Positions 33,342 through 41,168 of a DNA stretch of 41,905 bases are shown here, piece by piece. The notes beneath the pieces were generated by a model that did no database searches, was not told the DNA's origin, and saw only the letters and a list, made by a program, of their open reading frames with translations. This DNA is from Polyangiaceae bacterium. Lineage in GTDB: Bacteria; Myxococcota_A; Polyangia; Polyangiales; Polyangiaceae. The DNA lies in the NCBI GenBank assembly GCA_022842465.1, contig JALHPN010000057.1, positions 1 through 41,905 on the forward strand, given 5' to 3'. Position 1 is the first letter of the stretch. Every line of letters begins with the position of its first letter. The position numbers were made by a program, and so were the translations under genes.

Positions 33342-34124
33342 TCAGCGGCGGCCCCAGGAGCCCAGGATCGCGCCGATCGCCTTCGCGAAGTCGGTCTCGT
33401 CGGTCTTCGGGATGGCGACGATGGTGTCACGACCGAGGAGCTTGCCTGCGCCGTCGTCCGTGACCACGCCGACGAGGCCTCCGCGGGCATCGAAGAGCGG
33501 CGCGCCGCGGTCGCCGGCGTCGCACGTCGCGCTCGAGCCGAAGAGGCTGCCCCAGGTCACCTTCGTCGTGCGGAGCACGCCGTCGTCCCACGTCTTCGTG
33601 CTGCACCCGTAGCCGAAGATGGACGTCGCTTCGCCCCTCGCCGGGAGAGCGGTGGCGAGCGTCGCGGGGCGAGCGCCGGGGACGGGCGCGGTCAAGCGGA
33701 CGAGGACGAGCGTCTTCTCGAGCAGCGGGTCGTTGGCCGTCTGCCCGACGACCTCGAACCCGGCGACGTTGGGCACGATGGGCTTCTCGAGATCGAGGTT
33801 CGACCCGAGGAGGAACAAGCCGCGAGGCTGGGCGGTCGTCGAGCCGAAGAGCCACTGCGAGAAGGCGAGGCACTTGCCGGCGGTGAGGACGACGTCCGGC
33901 GCGACGAGCGTCGCCGTGCAGTAGTTCGACTGCTTCGCGCCGTCCTCCCGCTGACGCTCGTAGACGAGCTGACCGACGGTCGACGAGCGCTCGTCGATCG
34001 GCGTGCCGTTCGCGATGGCGCTTCCGCCGGTCGCGGCGTCGTCGCCTCCGGCGTCCGCCTCGGCCGCGCACGCGACGAGAGCGAGGGAGGCGAGCGCGAG
34101 GGGGAGGGAGCGGGCACGACGCAT
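33342..34124 (-). CDS. Trypsin-fold pseudoprotease, lipoprotein
   Basis: A protein of 260 residues from ATG 34124; the frame runs on to 34172, but this start gives a clean lipoprotein signal ending ALVAC (Cys19). It has a chymotrypsin-like fold: SNYCTATLVAPDVVLTAGKC (67-85), LVLVRLTAPV and CDAGDRGAPLF (201-211). The catalytic triad is replaced: His in TAAHC is Lys84 (AAG codon), the Asp of D-I-A-L is Thr138 (TLVLVRL) and the Ser of GDSGGP is Arg206 (CGC codon). Disulfide-forming Cys around the site are kept. It should be catalytically dead, perhaps a binder. The palindromic TGACGCGTCA at 33335-33344 covers both convergent stop codons. Confidence 0.84.
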   Translation of the reverse strand: MRRARSLPLALASLALVACAAEADAGGDDAATGGSAIANGTPIDERSSTVGQLVYERQREDGAKQSNYCTATLVAPDVVLTAGKCLAFSQWLFGSTTAQPRGLFLLGSNLDLEKPIVPNVAGFEVVGQTANDPLLEKTLVLVRLTAPVPGARPATLATALPARGEATSIFGYGCSTKTWDDGVLRTTKVTWGSLFGSSATCDAGDRGAPLFDARGGLVGVVTDDGAGKLLGRDTIVAIPKTDETDFAKAIGAILGSWGRR

Positions 34125-34293
34125 GAGGACCCTGGTACGCACCGTGTGTGCCAGGGTGCTACCCGGGCACATGTGCGAATTCTAGGGCCTCTCCCCCGGC
34201 ACAGCCGGCCTGCCTGAGGCACGCTCGATCCGGATCATCCGCACGGCGGCGAGGGCTCACGTTCGGCCGACCGCACCGTCCCCGAGGGGCGGA

Positions 34294-35115
34294 TCAGCGC
34301 ACGACGTCGACGACGACGTTGTCGAAGTGGATCGTCCAGGGCGTCGCTCGCCCGTCGAGCAGGGGAGCGCCGATCTCGAGACGTACCGGCCCGATCAGAT
34401 CGCCGGGGAGCGGTAGCTCGAGGGGGCTCTGCTCGCGGCCGAGGCGAACGGTGACCCTCTTGGCATCACGATCGAGGTCGAGCTCGAGTCGCTGCCACTC
34501 TCCCGGCTTCACGAACGGCCCCACTGCCGTCGCCAACATCGGGACCGGTAGGTCGTCGACGACGGTCACCTGATGGACCCGCGTGCCCGCGTCGCGGACG
34601 AGCGCGACACCGACCGCCTCGCCTTGGACGCCGAAGGCGACGCGGACGGGGACGATGTGCCCGGGGTCCGTCGATGCGACGGTGACGCGGAGGTCGAGCG
34701 ACACGCGGAGCGACGCTGGGAAGGCGATCGGCTCCGGGATGTTGAAGACGAGGCTCGTCACCTGTTTGGGCCCGCTGGTCGCGAAGCTCTTTGTCCTGAG
34801 GACGAGAGAGCGGGGCGGCGAGAGCGCGGCCCCCTCGTCGAGCGCGAGCCCGCCTCCATCGAGGGCCGACCATCGTGCGCTCACGTCGACGCGCTCGTCG
34901 TCGTCGAAGTCGTCGCAGAAGACGCCTCCCGCGTCGGCACAGAAACGGACCGCAGCGTTGCCTGCGTCGAGGGCGCCCGCGGCCTGGCCGTCCGGAGCGG
35001 GCGTCGGCGTCGGCGTCGGCTCGGTCGCCGGCTCGGGCGTGCCCTCGAAGGCGGCGCAGCGCACGAGCAGCGAGAGCGAGAGCCCTGCGATGACTGCCGC
35101 GACCTTGCCTCTCAT
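34294..35115 (-). CDS. Lipoprotein with jelly-roll-like domain
   Basis: A protein of 273 residues. The signal peptide ends LSLLVRC (Cys20), followed by a Thr/Pro/Ala linker (22-45). The mature domain opens with FCADAGGVFCDDFDDDERVD, a start commonly seen in myxobacterial lipoproteins. A predominantly beta region follows: PASLRVSLDLRVTVAS, GEWQRLELDLDRDAKRVTVRL, and a closing IHFDNVVVDVV. The strand pattern with RLELDLD fits LamG/concanavalin-like lectin folds, but that is only a resemblance. No catalytic motif. It is divergent from the small lipoprotein at 35272. Confidence 0.74.
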   Translation of the reverse strand: MRGKVAAVIAGLSLSLLVRCAAFEGTPEPATEPTPTPTPAPDGQAAGALDAGNAAVRFCADAGGVFCDDFDDDERVDVSARWSALDGGGLALDEGAALSPPRSLVLRTKSFATSGPKQVTSLVFNIPEPIAFPASLRVSLDLRVTVASTDPGHIVPVRVAFGVQGEAVGVALVRDAGTRVHQVTVVDDLPVPMLATAVGPFVKPGEWQRLELDLDRDAKRVTVRLGREQSPLELPLPGDLIGPVRLEIGAPLLDGRATPWTIHFDNVVVDVVR

Positions 35116-35168
35116 CGCTGCCAGAATACCACGCGATCCTCATGGTCGCGGCCGCTGATGAGACCGCG

Positions 35169-35210
35169 CGCGCGCCTCATGCGAGCGCGCGCGCGCGCGT
35201 GAGGCGCGCG
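35169..35210. promoter_or_regulatory. Inverted repeat in divergent promoter region
   Basis: CGCGCGCCTCA (35169-35179) and TGAGGCGCGCG (35200-35210) are perfect 11-base arms separated by 20 bases of alternating GC. They lie between divergent genes 34294-35115 (minus) and 35272-35616 (plus). This could be an operator or only a GC-rich hairpin. Confidence 0.35.
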
Positions 35211-35271
35211 GCAGAAACGGGCGTCTCGACGTGCACGGCCGCGGCACCGACCTTGCCCAGGAACGGTCACC

Positions 35272-35616
35272 ATGACGCCCCTCCCGCTCTTTCCTCGCCT
35301 CCCCTCCTTCACCACGCTCCTCGCCGTCGGCACGCTCGCCGCGCTCTCCGGCTGTGCGGCGACGACCGACGAGGTCGTCGCGCCGGACGTCCCCACCGAG
35401 TCCGTCGCCTCGACCGAGGCGGCGCTGAAGAAGGGCGGCGTCGGGGGCATCGGCGGCGGGAGCTGCGTCGACCGCTGGCAGAGCTGCTACATCAACTGCG
35501 GCGTGCGCCACCCCGAGGGCGACATGCGCGACGGGTGCGAGGACTCCTGCGACGCCGCCTACCGCCTGTGCAACGCGTTCGGGGGCGGCGGGGGCGGCGG
35601 CGTCATCATGCGCTGA
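35272..35616 (+). CDS. Small Cys-rich lipoprotein
   Basis: A protein of 114 residues with a lipoprotein signal ending LAALSGC (Cys28). An acidic linker (ATTDEVVAPDVPTESV) leads to a Gly-rich hinge and a compact Cys module at ~65-102 (SCVDRWQSC, INCGV, GCEDSCDAAYRLC) with even Cys spacing. It ends in a poly-Gly run (GGGGGGG) and VIMR. Probably anchored at the cell surface; no known family. Confidence 0.7.
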   Translation: MTPLPLFPRLPSFTTLLAVGTLAALSGCAATTDEVVAPDVPTESVASTEAALKKGGVGGIGGGSCVDRWQSCYINCGVRHPEGDMRDGCEDSCDAAYRLCNAFGGGGGGGVIMR

Positions 35617-35702
35617 AGCCGCGGCGTCACCGCGCGATCATGCCCGAGCAGAGCGCAGAAGCCGCGTGACGCGCGCACGCTCTCGGGCGACAGTGGCCGA
35701 GC

Positions 35703-38063
35703 ATGAAGCGCCTCTTCGCCCTCCTCCTCTGCGCGCTCGTCCTCGCCGTCGCGTGCGGTGACTCGGGCGGTGACGACGGCTCGAGCGGGGGTCCCGGCGG
35801 CCCTGGGGGCCCCGGCGGTACGACGCCGGACGGCGGGCTCCTCCCGAACGGCGCGCTGCCGGGCCTCGACGGGCGCCCCGCGAATCCGACGTGCAAGGCG
35901 CCGGAGCGCCCGCAGCTCACGACGGGCGGGGAGATCGGCTTCGTCCCGGCGTTCCCGAACATGGACTTCGACGGGCTCGCGATCGGCGTCATCCGCTCGC
36001 GGCTCGGCGCGTCGGGCCCGCTCCGCTGGTTCGTGGTCGAGCGCGCAGGGAACATCTGGACCTTCGTGAGCGATGCGGCCTCGAAGGACGGTCTCGCGGC
36101 GGACGGGGTCACGGCGGTCGAGAAGGCGGAGCTCTTCTTCGATCTGCCCGTGACCCCGTACGGGCTCGGCGGTGAGGGCGGCCTCCTCGGCGTCGCGTTC
36201 GATCCGGATTTCGGCACGAGGGACGACGCACGGTCGATCTACGTCCACTACACGACCTACCCGCAGAACAACGTCTGGCGTTTCCGCATCGGCGGCGCGC
36301 CGGGCGGCTTCACGGTCGCCTCCTCCGAGCGCATCTTCACGACGGGCTCGGGCGGCGGCAACCACTGGGGCGGCGACCTGAAGTTCGGCCCCGACGGCTA
36401 CCTCTACGTGTCGCTGGGCGACGGCGGGAACGGCTACACCGCGTCCGACGTGCAGAAGCTCTCGTGGCTGCGCGGCAAGATCCTCCGGATCGATCCGCGA
36501 AGCGTCGCGACCGGCTACGCGATCCCCGCCGACAACCCGTTCGGCGGCGGGAGCTCGTGCGACAACCTCGCGCAGGGGACCCTCGCGTCGCGCACGGCGC
36601 CGTGCCCAGAGGTGTTCGCGCTCGGGTTCAGGAACCCGTGGCGCATGAGCTTCGACCGCGACACGGGCCGCCTCTGGGTCGGCGACGTCGGGACGCAGAA
36701 GGAGGAGGTGAACCTCGTCCTGTCCGGCAAGAACTACGGGTGGACCGCATGCGACGGCGTGATCGGCGCCGCGTGTCCGCCGGCGAACACGGCCTCGACC
36801 TTCATCGCGCCCGTCGCGCAGTACCGCGAGCCCATGATGGCCTCCGCCTCGGTGACGGGCGGCTACGTGTACCGCGGGACGGCGCTCGGCACGTCGCTCC
36901 AGGGCGCGTTCATCTTCTCCGACGTCTACTCGGGGGAGCTCTTCGTGATCGACACGCCGTACGGGAACGTCGCGGCCTCGCCCGCGCCGTTCGCGGTGAC
37001 GAAGACGTACGAGCATCCGTCCGCTCCGGACTACCCGACGTTCCCGAAGTTCCGCCGCATCCCCGGCGCCGCGCTCCCGTATCTCGTCTCCTTCGCGGAG
37101 GACGAGGACGGGGAGCTCCTCGCGATCGCGTTCGGCGACGGCAAGGGGCAGGGCGTGTTCCGCCTGTCGCCCCCCGGCGCGCCCGTCGTCGACACGATCC
37201 CCGAGACGCTCTCGAAGACGGGCTGCGTGGACCCGGCCGATCCGAAGAAGCCGGCGCCTGGCGTCATCCCCTACGACCTCAACGCGCCCTTCTGGTCCGA
37301 CGGCGCGGAGAAGTCCCGCTTCCTCGCGATCCCCGACGGGACGACGATCACGATCGGTCCGGACGGCGACTGGGAGCTGCCGATCGGCTCGGTGACGATG
37401 AAGCACTTCCGCATCGGCGGGAAGCTCGTCGAGACGCGCCTCTTCGTCCGCCACGCCGACGGCGGGTGGGCGGGCTACACCTACGCCTGGAACGAGGCGG
37501 AGACGGACGCGGTGCGAGCGAGCCCGGCTGGCGAGTCCCGCGCCGCCGCGGGCCAGACGTGGCAGTACCCCTCCCGCGCGCGGTGCATGACGTGCCACAC
37601 CCCCGAGGCAGGGGGCACGCTCGGTCTGGAGACGAGGCAGCTCAATCGGACCATCCTCTACCCGTCGACGAACCGGGAGGCGAACCAGGTCGACTCGCTG
37701 GCGCACGTCGGCATGTTCGGCGCGAAGCCGGCGGCGGCCGCGACGCTCCCCGCCTTCGTCGCGCCCTTCGGGACCGCCCCCCTCGAGGAGCGCGCTCGCA
37801 CCTATTTGCATGCAAACTGCATGAGCTGCCACCGCGGGGACAAGCGGCCCTCGCTCCAGTTCGAGCGGTCGCTCGCGGACACCAAGCTCTGCGAGGCCCC
37901 CGCGCAGATCGTCGCGGGCGATCCGGCGGCGTCCCCCCTCGTCAAGCTGATGCGGAGCACGGAGCCGAGCGTCCGCATGCCCAAGAACGCGGGCATGATC
38001 GTGGACGAGGCCGGCGTGAAGCTGATCGAGGAGTGGATCGGGTCTCTCGCGACGTGCCCCTGA
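35703..38063 (+). CDS. PQQ-dependent sugar dehydrogenase/diheme cytochrome fusion lipoprotein
   Basis: A protein of 786 residues. The lipoprotein signal ends VLAVAC (Cys18), with a GGPGGPGGPGG linker. Residues ~75-500 have the beta-propeller of glucose/sorbosone dehydrogenases: GGEGGLLGVAFDPDFG, GNHWGGDLKFGPDGYLYVSL, ALGFRNPWRMSFDRDTG and WVGDVG. Residues ~510-786 match the SO2930-type diheme cytochrome: DLNAPFWSDGAEKSRFLA, then CMTCH (628-632) and CMSCH (706-710), with LETRQLNR and NREANQVDSL between. The design suggests that electrons from sugar oxidation by PQQ pass to two c-type haems and on to the respiratory chain or another acceptor. Haem attachment needs the periplasmic cytochrome maturation system, not seen here. 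A lipoprotein gene follows, convergent, 7 bases away. Confidence 0.9.
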   Translation: MKRLFALLLCALVLAVACGDSGGDDGSSGGPGGPGGPGGTTPDGGLLPNGALPGLDGRPANPTCKAPERPQLTTGGEIGFVPAFPNMDFDGLAIGVIRSRLGASGPLRWFVVERAGNIWTFVSDAASKDGLAADGVTAVEKAELFFDLPVTPYGLGGEGGLLGVAFDPDFGTRDDARSIYVHYTTYPQNNVWRFRIGGAPGGFTVASSERIFTTGSGGGNHWGGDLKFGPDGYLYVSLGDGGNGYTASDVQKLSWLRGKILRIDPRSVATGYAIPADNPFGGGSSCDNLAQGTLASRTAPCPEVFALGFRNPWRMSFDRDTGRLWVGDVGTQKEEVNLVLSGKNYGWTACDGVIGAACPPANTASTFIAPVAQYREPMMASASVTGGYVYRGTALGTSLQGAFIFSDVYSGELFVIDTPYGNVAASPAPFAVTKTYEHPSAPDYPTFPKFRRIPGAALPYLVSFAEDEDGELLAIAFGDGKGQGVFRLSPPGAPVVDTIPETLSKTGCVDPADPKKPAPGVIPYDLNAPFWSDGAEKSRFLAIPDGTTITIGPDGDWELPIGSVTMKHFRIGGKLVETRLFVRHADGGWAGYTYAWNEAETDAVRASPAGESRAAAGQTWQYPSRARCMTCHTPEAGGTLGLETRQLNRTILYPSTNREANQVDSLAHVGMFGAKPAAAATLPAFVAPFGTAPLEERARTYLHANCMSCHRGDKRPSLQFERSLADTKLCEAPAQIVAGDPAASPLVKLMRSTEPSVRMPKNAGMIVDEAGVKLIEEWIGSLATCP

Positions 38064-38070
38064 CGCGCGC

Positions 38071-38637
38071 TCAGGGCGCGCCCGCGAGGACCTCCAGCGT
38101 CCACGTCGCGTCCGGCGCGCAGGCGCCGCGGTGCGTGATCTCGAGGAGCACGTTCCGTGAGTCATCGAAGCCGATGAGTGGTGTCTCCTCGGCGTCGAGG
38201 ATCAGCTCCTTCGGATCGCGCGCGGAGAGCGGGCTCGGAAGCGTGTCGCACGTGAGCGGCCGCTCGGCGATCTCGGGGGCGGCCTCGACCCTCGAGCGTC
38301 GAGGTCCGACGTAGGCGCGAAGCGCGAAATCGTCGTCGGCCGAGACGAGCTTCGCGCGGAGTCGCAGCGTCTGGCCGATGACGCCGCCCATCTTCTCCTC
38401 GACGCCGACCTTGACCCAGCCTGCGCACTTCCCGCTCGTCGACCGGAACTGGAGGCTCGGGGTGTCGGCCGCGAGCGTGCCGAGGTCCTTCGCCTGATCG
38501 CACGTCGCGGCGGTCGCGGCGGTGGTGGTGGAGAAAGCGTCCTGTCCCGTCGTCTCCTCCGCGCCGGGATCCGCGGCGCAGGCGAACAGGAGGGGAAGAA
38601 GGCCGATCGGGGCGACTCGGAAAGCGGGACGCATCAT
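38071..38637 (-). CDS. Putative lipoprotein of unknown function
   Basis: A protein of 188 residues from ATG 38637 (adjacent ATG 38634 also possible); the longer upstream frame is unlikely. The signal ends LLPLLFAC (Cys20). A Thr/Ala-rich linker (TTTAATAATC) is followed by a mostly beta domain: PSLQFRSTSGKCAGWVKVGV, GQTLRLRAKLVSADDDFALRAYV, RNVLLEITHRGACAP and WTLEVLAG. Four Cys could form two disulfides. The strand pattern resembles small periplasmic beta-sandwiches of Myxococcota; no specific family. About 200 bases separate its start from the protease gene at 38837, with no other gene seen there. Confidence 0.73.
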   Translation of the reverse strand: MMRPAFRVAPIGLLPLLFACAADPGAEETTGQDAFSTTTAATAATCDQAKDLGTLAADTPSLQFRSTSGKCAGWVKVGVEEKMGGVIGQTLRLRAKLVSADDDFALRAYVGPRRSRVEAAPEIAERPLTCDTLPSPLSARDPKELILDAEETPLIGFDDSRNVLLEITHRGACAPDATWTLEVLAGAP

Positions 38638-38836
38638 TCTGCACGACGGAAACAAGTTGCGTGCCACGCCACCACCCCTGCCGAACCTTTGATTTGTTTG
38701 GGATCCGCCTCGCGAAACCCGGCGCTTCCAGCGGCGCGGGGGGGCGGCCGGATCCAGCGGATGAACCGCGGACCACATCATCCCTGGCGCGGCTCGTCGC
38801 CATGCCCGCTCGAAGACGGCGTGCCCCTGACACGCC

Positions 38837-39928
38837 CTAGGGCAACGAGACGCCGAGGACGAAGAAGACGAACGCTCCGACGACGAAGTGCGAGAGCGCG
38901 GGGCCGACGAGGTGGCGCCGCCGCATGAAGAGCCATCCCCAGAAGAGCCCCGGCAGAAACGCGCACGCGGCGAACACGAACGAGATGTGGAGGTGGTTCA
39001 CGGCGAACATGAGCGCGCAGACGACCAGCGTCTCGCGGCGCTTGTTCGGTCCGACGAGGAACTCCTCCAGGCTCGCCTGGAGGGCCGAGCGCACGATGAG
39101 CTCCTGGACCGCCGACGACACGAAGTAGATCGCGAGGAGCTTCAGGATCTGCGGCTGGCGCAGGTGCTCGAGCCAGTCCGTCCGCTCGAAGAGAGGGAGA
39201 TCGCGCCACGGCGCGTGGACCCTCATCGCGATCCACTTGAGCGCCACGAGCGCGGCGAGGAGCGGCGGCGTGAGGACGATCGCCTCGACGAGCGACCCGA
39301 TCGCGTTCCGGAACCCGAGCCCGAACATCGAGAGGGGCGAGTGCGTGCTGCGGATGAAGCGCCAAGCCCCGAGCCCGAACGCCGCGATGAGCGGCAGGCT
39401 CAGGTAGGAGGTGCTCGTCGCCGCGAGGTCGAGCCCGGGTAGCGCGGCGAGGAGCAGCGCGTACCCGCAGAGGAGCATGATGACCTTCACGACCAGCATC
39501 CCCATCGTCATCCGACGATGCGCGGCGTCGAGCTCGTCCTCGCTCGAAGCGCGGAGACGCTCGGCGAGACGCTCGCCGAGGCCGTAGGCGAGGAGCGGAA
39601 CGTCCTCGACGGCCTCGTACGGGAGCGCGAGCACGGTCGACTCCTCGAGGGCGCGCACCGTCGCGGAGCGCGGCCTCCGATCGAAGAAGCCGATCTCCCC
39701 GACCGGCTCGCCAGGCCCGATCTCGTCCAGCCGATGCGCGGCGGAGGGTCCGCGGCCGGCCTTCACGACCTCGAGGCGCCCGGACGTCACGACGAAGAGC
39801 GTCGTCGAGGGGTCGCCTTCGGCGACGAGCGTCTCGCCGACCCGCAGCGTGCGCGTGGTGGCCGCGGCCTCGAGCGCTCTCCGCGTCTTCGTGGGGAGCC
39901 TGTCGAAGAGCGAGTGGCGTTCGAGCAT
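38837..39928 (-). CDS. Cyclic-nucleotide-binding domain/CAAX-type intramembrane protease fusion, candidate myxosortase
   Basis: A protein of 363 residues. Residues ~8-125 are a CNB/CAP-like domain: LFVVTSGRLEVV, then the phosphate-binding cassette EPVGEIGFFDRRPRSATV (74-91). Six to eight helices follow (145-363) with the CPBP/Rce1-type motifs: QELIVR (275-280, an EExxxR variant with Gln for the first Glu), FAVNH (308-312, FxxxH) and SHFVVG (His347). GLFWGWLFMRRRHLVG is also typical. CPBP proteases are proposed to process MYXO-CTERM tails (myxosortases MrtX, MrtC, MrtP), which differ in N-terminal domain; a CNB-headed form fits this group. It starts 4 bases after a 40-residue ORF, and the TGAGG of that ORF's stop can act as its ribosome site. 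Confidence 0.82.
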   Translation of the reverse strand: MLERHSLFDRLPTKTRRALEAAATTRTLRVGETLVAEGDPSTTLFVVTSGRLEVVKAGRGPSAAHRLDEIGPGEPVGEIGFFDRRPRSATVRALEESTVLALPYEAVEDVPLLAYGLGERLAERLRASSEDELDAAHRRMTMGMLVVKVIMLLCGYALLLAALPGLDLAATSTSYLSLPLIAAFGLGAWRFIRSTHSPLSMFGLGFRNAIGSLVEAIVLTPPLLAALVALKWIAMRVHAPWRDLPLFERTDWLEHLRQPQILKLLAIYFVSSAVQELIVRSALQASLEEFLVGPNKRRETLVVCALMFAVNHLHISFVFAACAFLPGLFWGWLFMRRRHLVGPALSHFVVGAFVFFVLGVSLP

Positions 39929-39932
39929 CGCC

Positions 39933-40055
39933 TCAGCGCTCGCCTTCGACGCGGACGTCGAGGACGGCGTCGGAGCTCACCGTGCTCGCCTGGTGGAGCA
40001 AGGCGACGAGGAGCGTCACCGTCGTCACGAGCAGGGCTCCCCGACGAGGCGTCAT
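39933..40055 (-). CDS. 40-residue single-helix ORF upstream of the protease
   Basis: ATG 40055 to TGA 39933: basic start (MTPRRG), hydrophobic run (ALLVTTVTLLVALL), then a polar, charged tail (DAVLDVRVEGER). AAGG lies 4 bases upstream of the ATG. The stop is 4 bases from the protease start, so the two would be translated in tandem. It resembles a signal anchor or exported peptide. A short frame can occur by chance; the ribosome site and coupling support it. Partner or substrate roles are speculative. Confidence 0.5.
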   Translation of the reverse strand: MTPRRGALLVTTVTLLVALLHQASTVSSDAVLDVRVEGER

Positions 40056-40175
40056 CGCCTTGCGCTATCACGGCGTCCCGCCCGCGTCGAACGCCTCGAT
40101 CCGCCGAGGGTGAGCTCCGGCCTGCCGGAATCGCCGTCGATCGCCAGCCGGCGGCGCGTAGCATCTCCGGAGCGC

Positions 40176-41168
40176 GTGGAACGGTTCGCTCTCCTCCTCG
40201 TCCTCCTCGTCGTCGGGCTCTCGCTCGCGCGCGAGGCACGGGCGGCCGGCGGCGACGCCGACCCGATGCGCCTCGACGTGGAGGGGGCGGAGGAGGCCCG
40301 CTGCGCGAGCGCCGAGACGTTGCGCGCCCGGATCGCCGAGCGGCTCGGGCGAGACCCGTTCACGGACACGCGCGAAGGTCGCGCGCGACTCCGCGTCGTC
40401 TTCGCGCGGAAGCGGGGCGGCTACACCGGAGCCGTCGTCCTCGAGGGCGCGGGAGGAGAGCGTCTCGGAGCGCGAAGCCTCGAGCGAGACGGCGCCACGT
40501 GCGATCCCCTCGTCACCGACGTCGTGCTCGTCGTCGCGGTCCTCCTCGAGGACCTCGCCCCCCGTCCGGAGCCGCAGGCAGCCGAGCCTCCGCCGACGCC
40601 GCCGGCCTCGACGCCAGCCGCGAGCGAGCCCGCTCCCCCACCACCCCCACCGGCGCCGGCCCTCCCTGCCGACAGCGTGCACGTCGACTTCGCTCTCGGC
40701 GGCGGCAGCGCGTTCGGGCTCGCCCCCCGCCCTGCGGTCGCGGGCGAGATCGTCTCGGGGCTCGACGTCTCGCGCCTGCGAGTCGAAGTCTCCGGCCGCA
40801 TGACCCTCCCGGCGTCCGGCGACGGCGACGTCGCGGTGAGGACGCAGATCGTCACCGGACGCCTCGCTCCGTGCTACGGATTTCGCGTGCTCTCGCCGTG
40901 CGCCAGCCTCGCGATCGGGAGCATCTCCGGCGAGGCGATCGGACGCGGGGTCGTCGCCGCGCGGTCCGCAGGGCAGCTCTACGCAGGTGCGGGCGCGGGC
41001 CTCGTGTCGCGCGTCTTCTTCGCCGAGGACCGCATCTTCGTACGCGCGGCGGTCGAAGTCCTCTTCGCGCTCGCGCGGGCGGGCTTCGACGTGGGCGGAC
41101 AGCGTGTCTGGGGCGTCCCGCCTGTGTCGGCGAGCGCGACCGTCGGGCTCGGCGTGAGGCTGCCGTGA
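40176..41168 (+). CDS. Exported protein upstream of an ECF sigma factor
   Basis: A protein of 330 residues from GTG 40176 (GGAG a few bases upstream). The signal peptide is FALLLVLLVVGLSLAREARA. An N-terminal domain (~25-110) contains RARLRVVFARKRGGYTGAVV and ends ATCDPLVTDVVLVVAVLLED. This matches a domain layout often seen before sigma-factor genes in myxobacteria. A Pro/Ala linker (~125-160) precedes a beta-rich part (VHVDFALGGGSAFGL, LRVEVSGRMTLPAS, LYAGAGAGLVSRVFFAEDRIFVRAAVEVLF), which suggests an outer-membrane beta-barrel or similar. It overlaps the sigma factor start by 4 bases (GTGA), so they are co-translated. Confidence 0.78.
   Translation: MERFALLLVLLVVGLSLAREARAAGGDADPMRLDVEGAEEARCASAETLRARIAERLGRDPFTDTREGRARLRVVFARKRGGYTGAVVLEGAGGERLGARSLERDGATCDPLVTDVVLVVAVLLEDLAPRPEPQAAEPPPTPPASTPAASEPAPPPPPPAPALPADSVHVDFALGGGSAFGLAPRPAVAGEIVSGLDVSRLRVEVSGRMTLPASGDGDVAVRTQIVTGRLAPCYGFRVLSPCASLAIGSISGEAIGRGVVAARSAGQLYAGAGAGLVSRVFFAEDRIFVRAAVEVLFALARAGFDVGGQRVWGVPPVSASATVGLGVRLP

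Noticed and set aside
34167..34176. GCACATGTGC palindrome, similar to CACATGTG at 8131-8138, both near lipoprotein gene starts
   Set aside because: Eight- to ten-base palindromes occur by chance in 42 kb; two copies without further shared context are not enough.
35559..38165. 868-codon minus-strand open frame opposite the PQQ fusion
   Set aside because: Compositional shadow; the plus strand carries the propeller and haem motifs.
38638..38836. Gap of about 200 bases searched for a small gene or RNA
   Set aside because: No frame with ribosome site and protein-like composition, and no convincing RNA structure.
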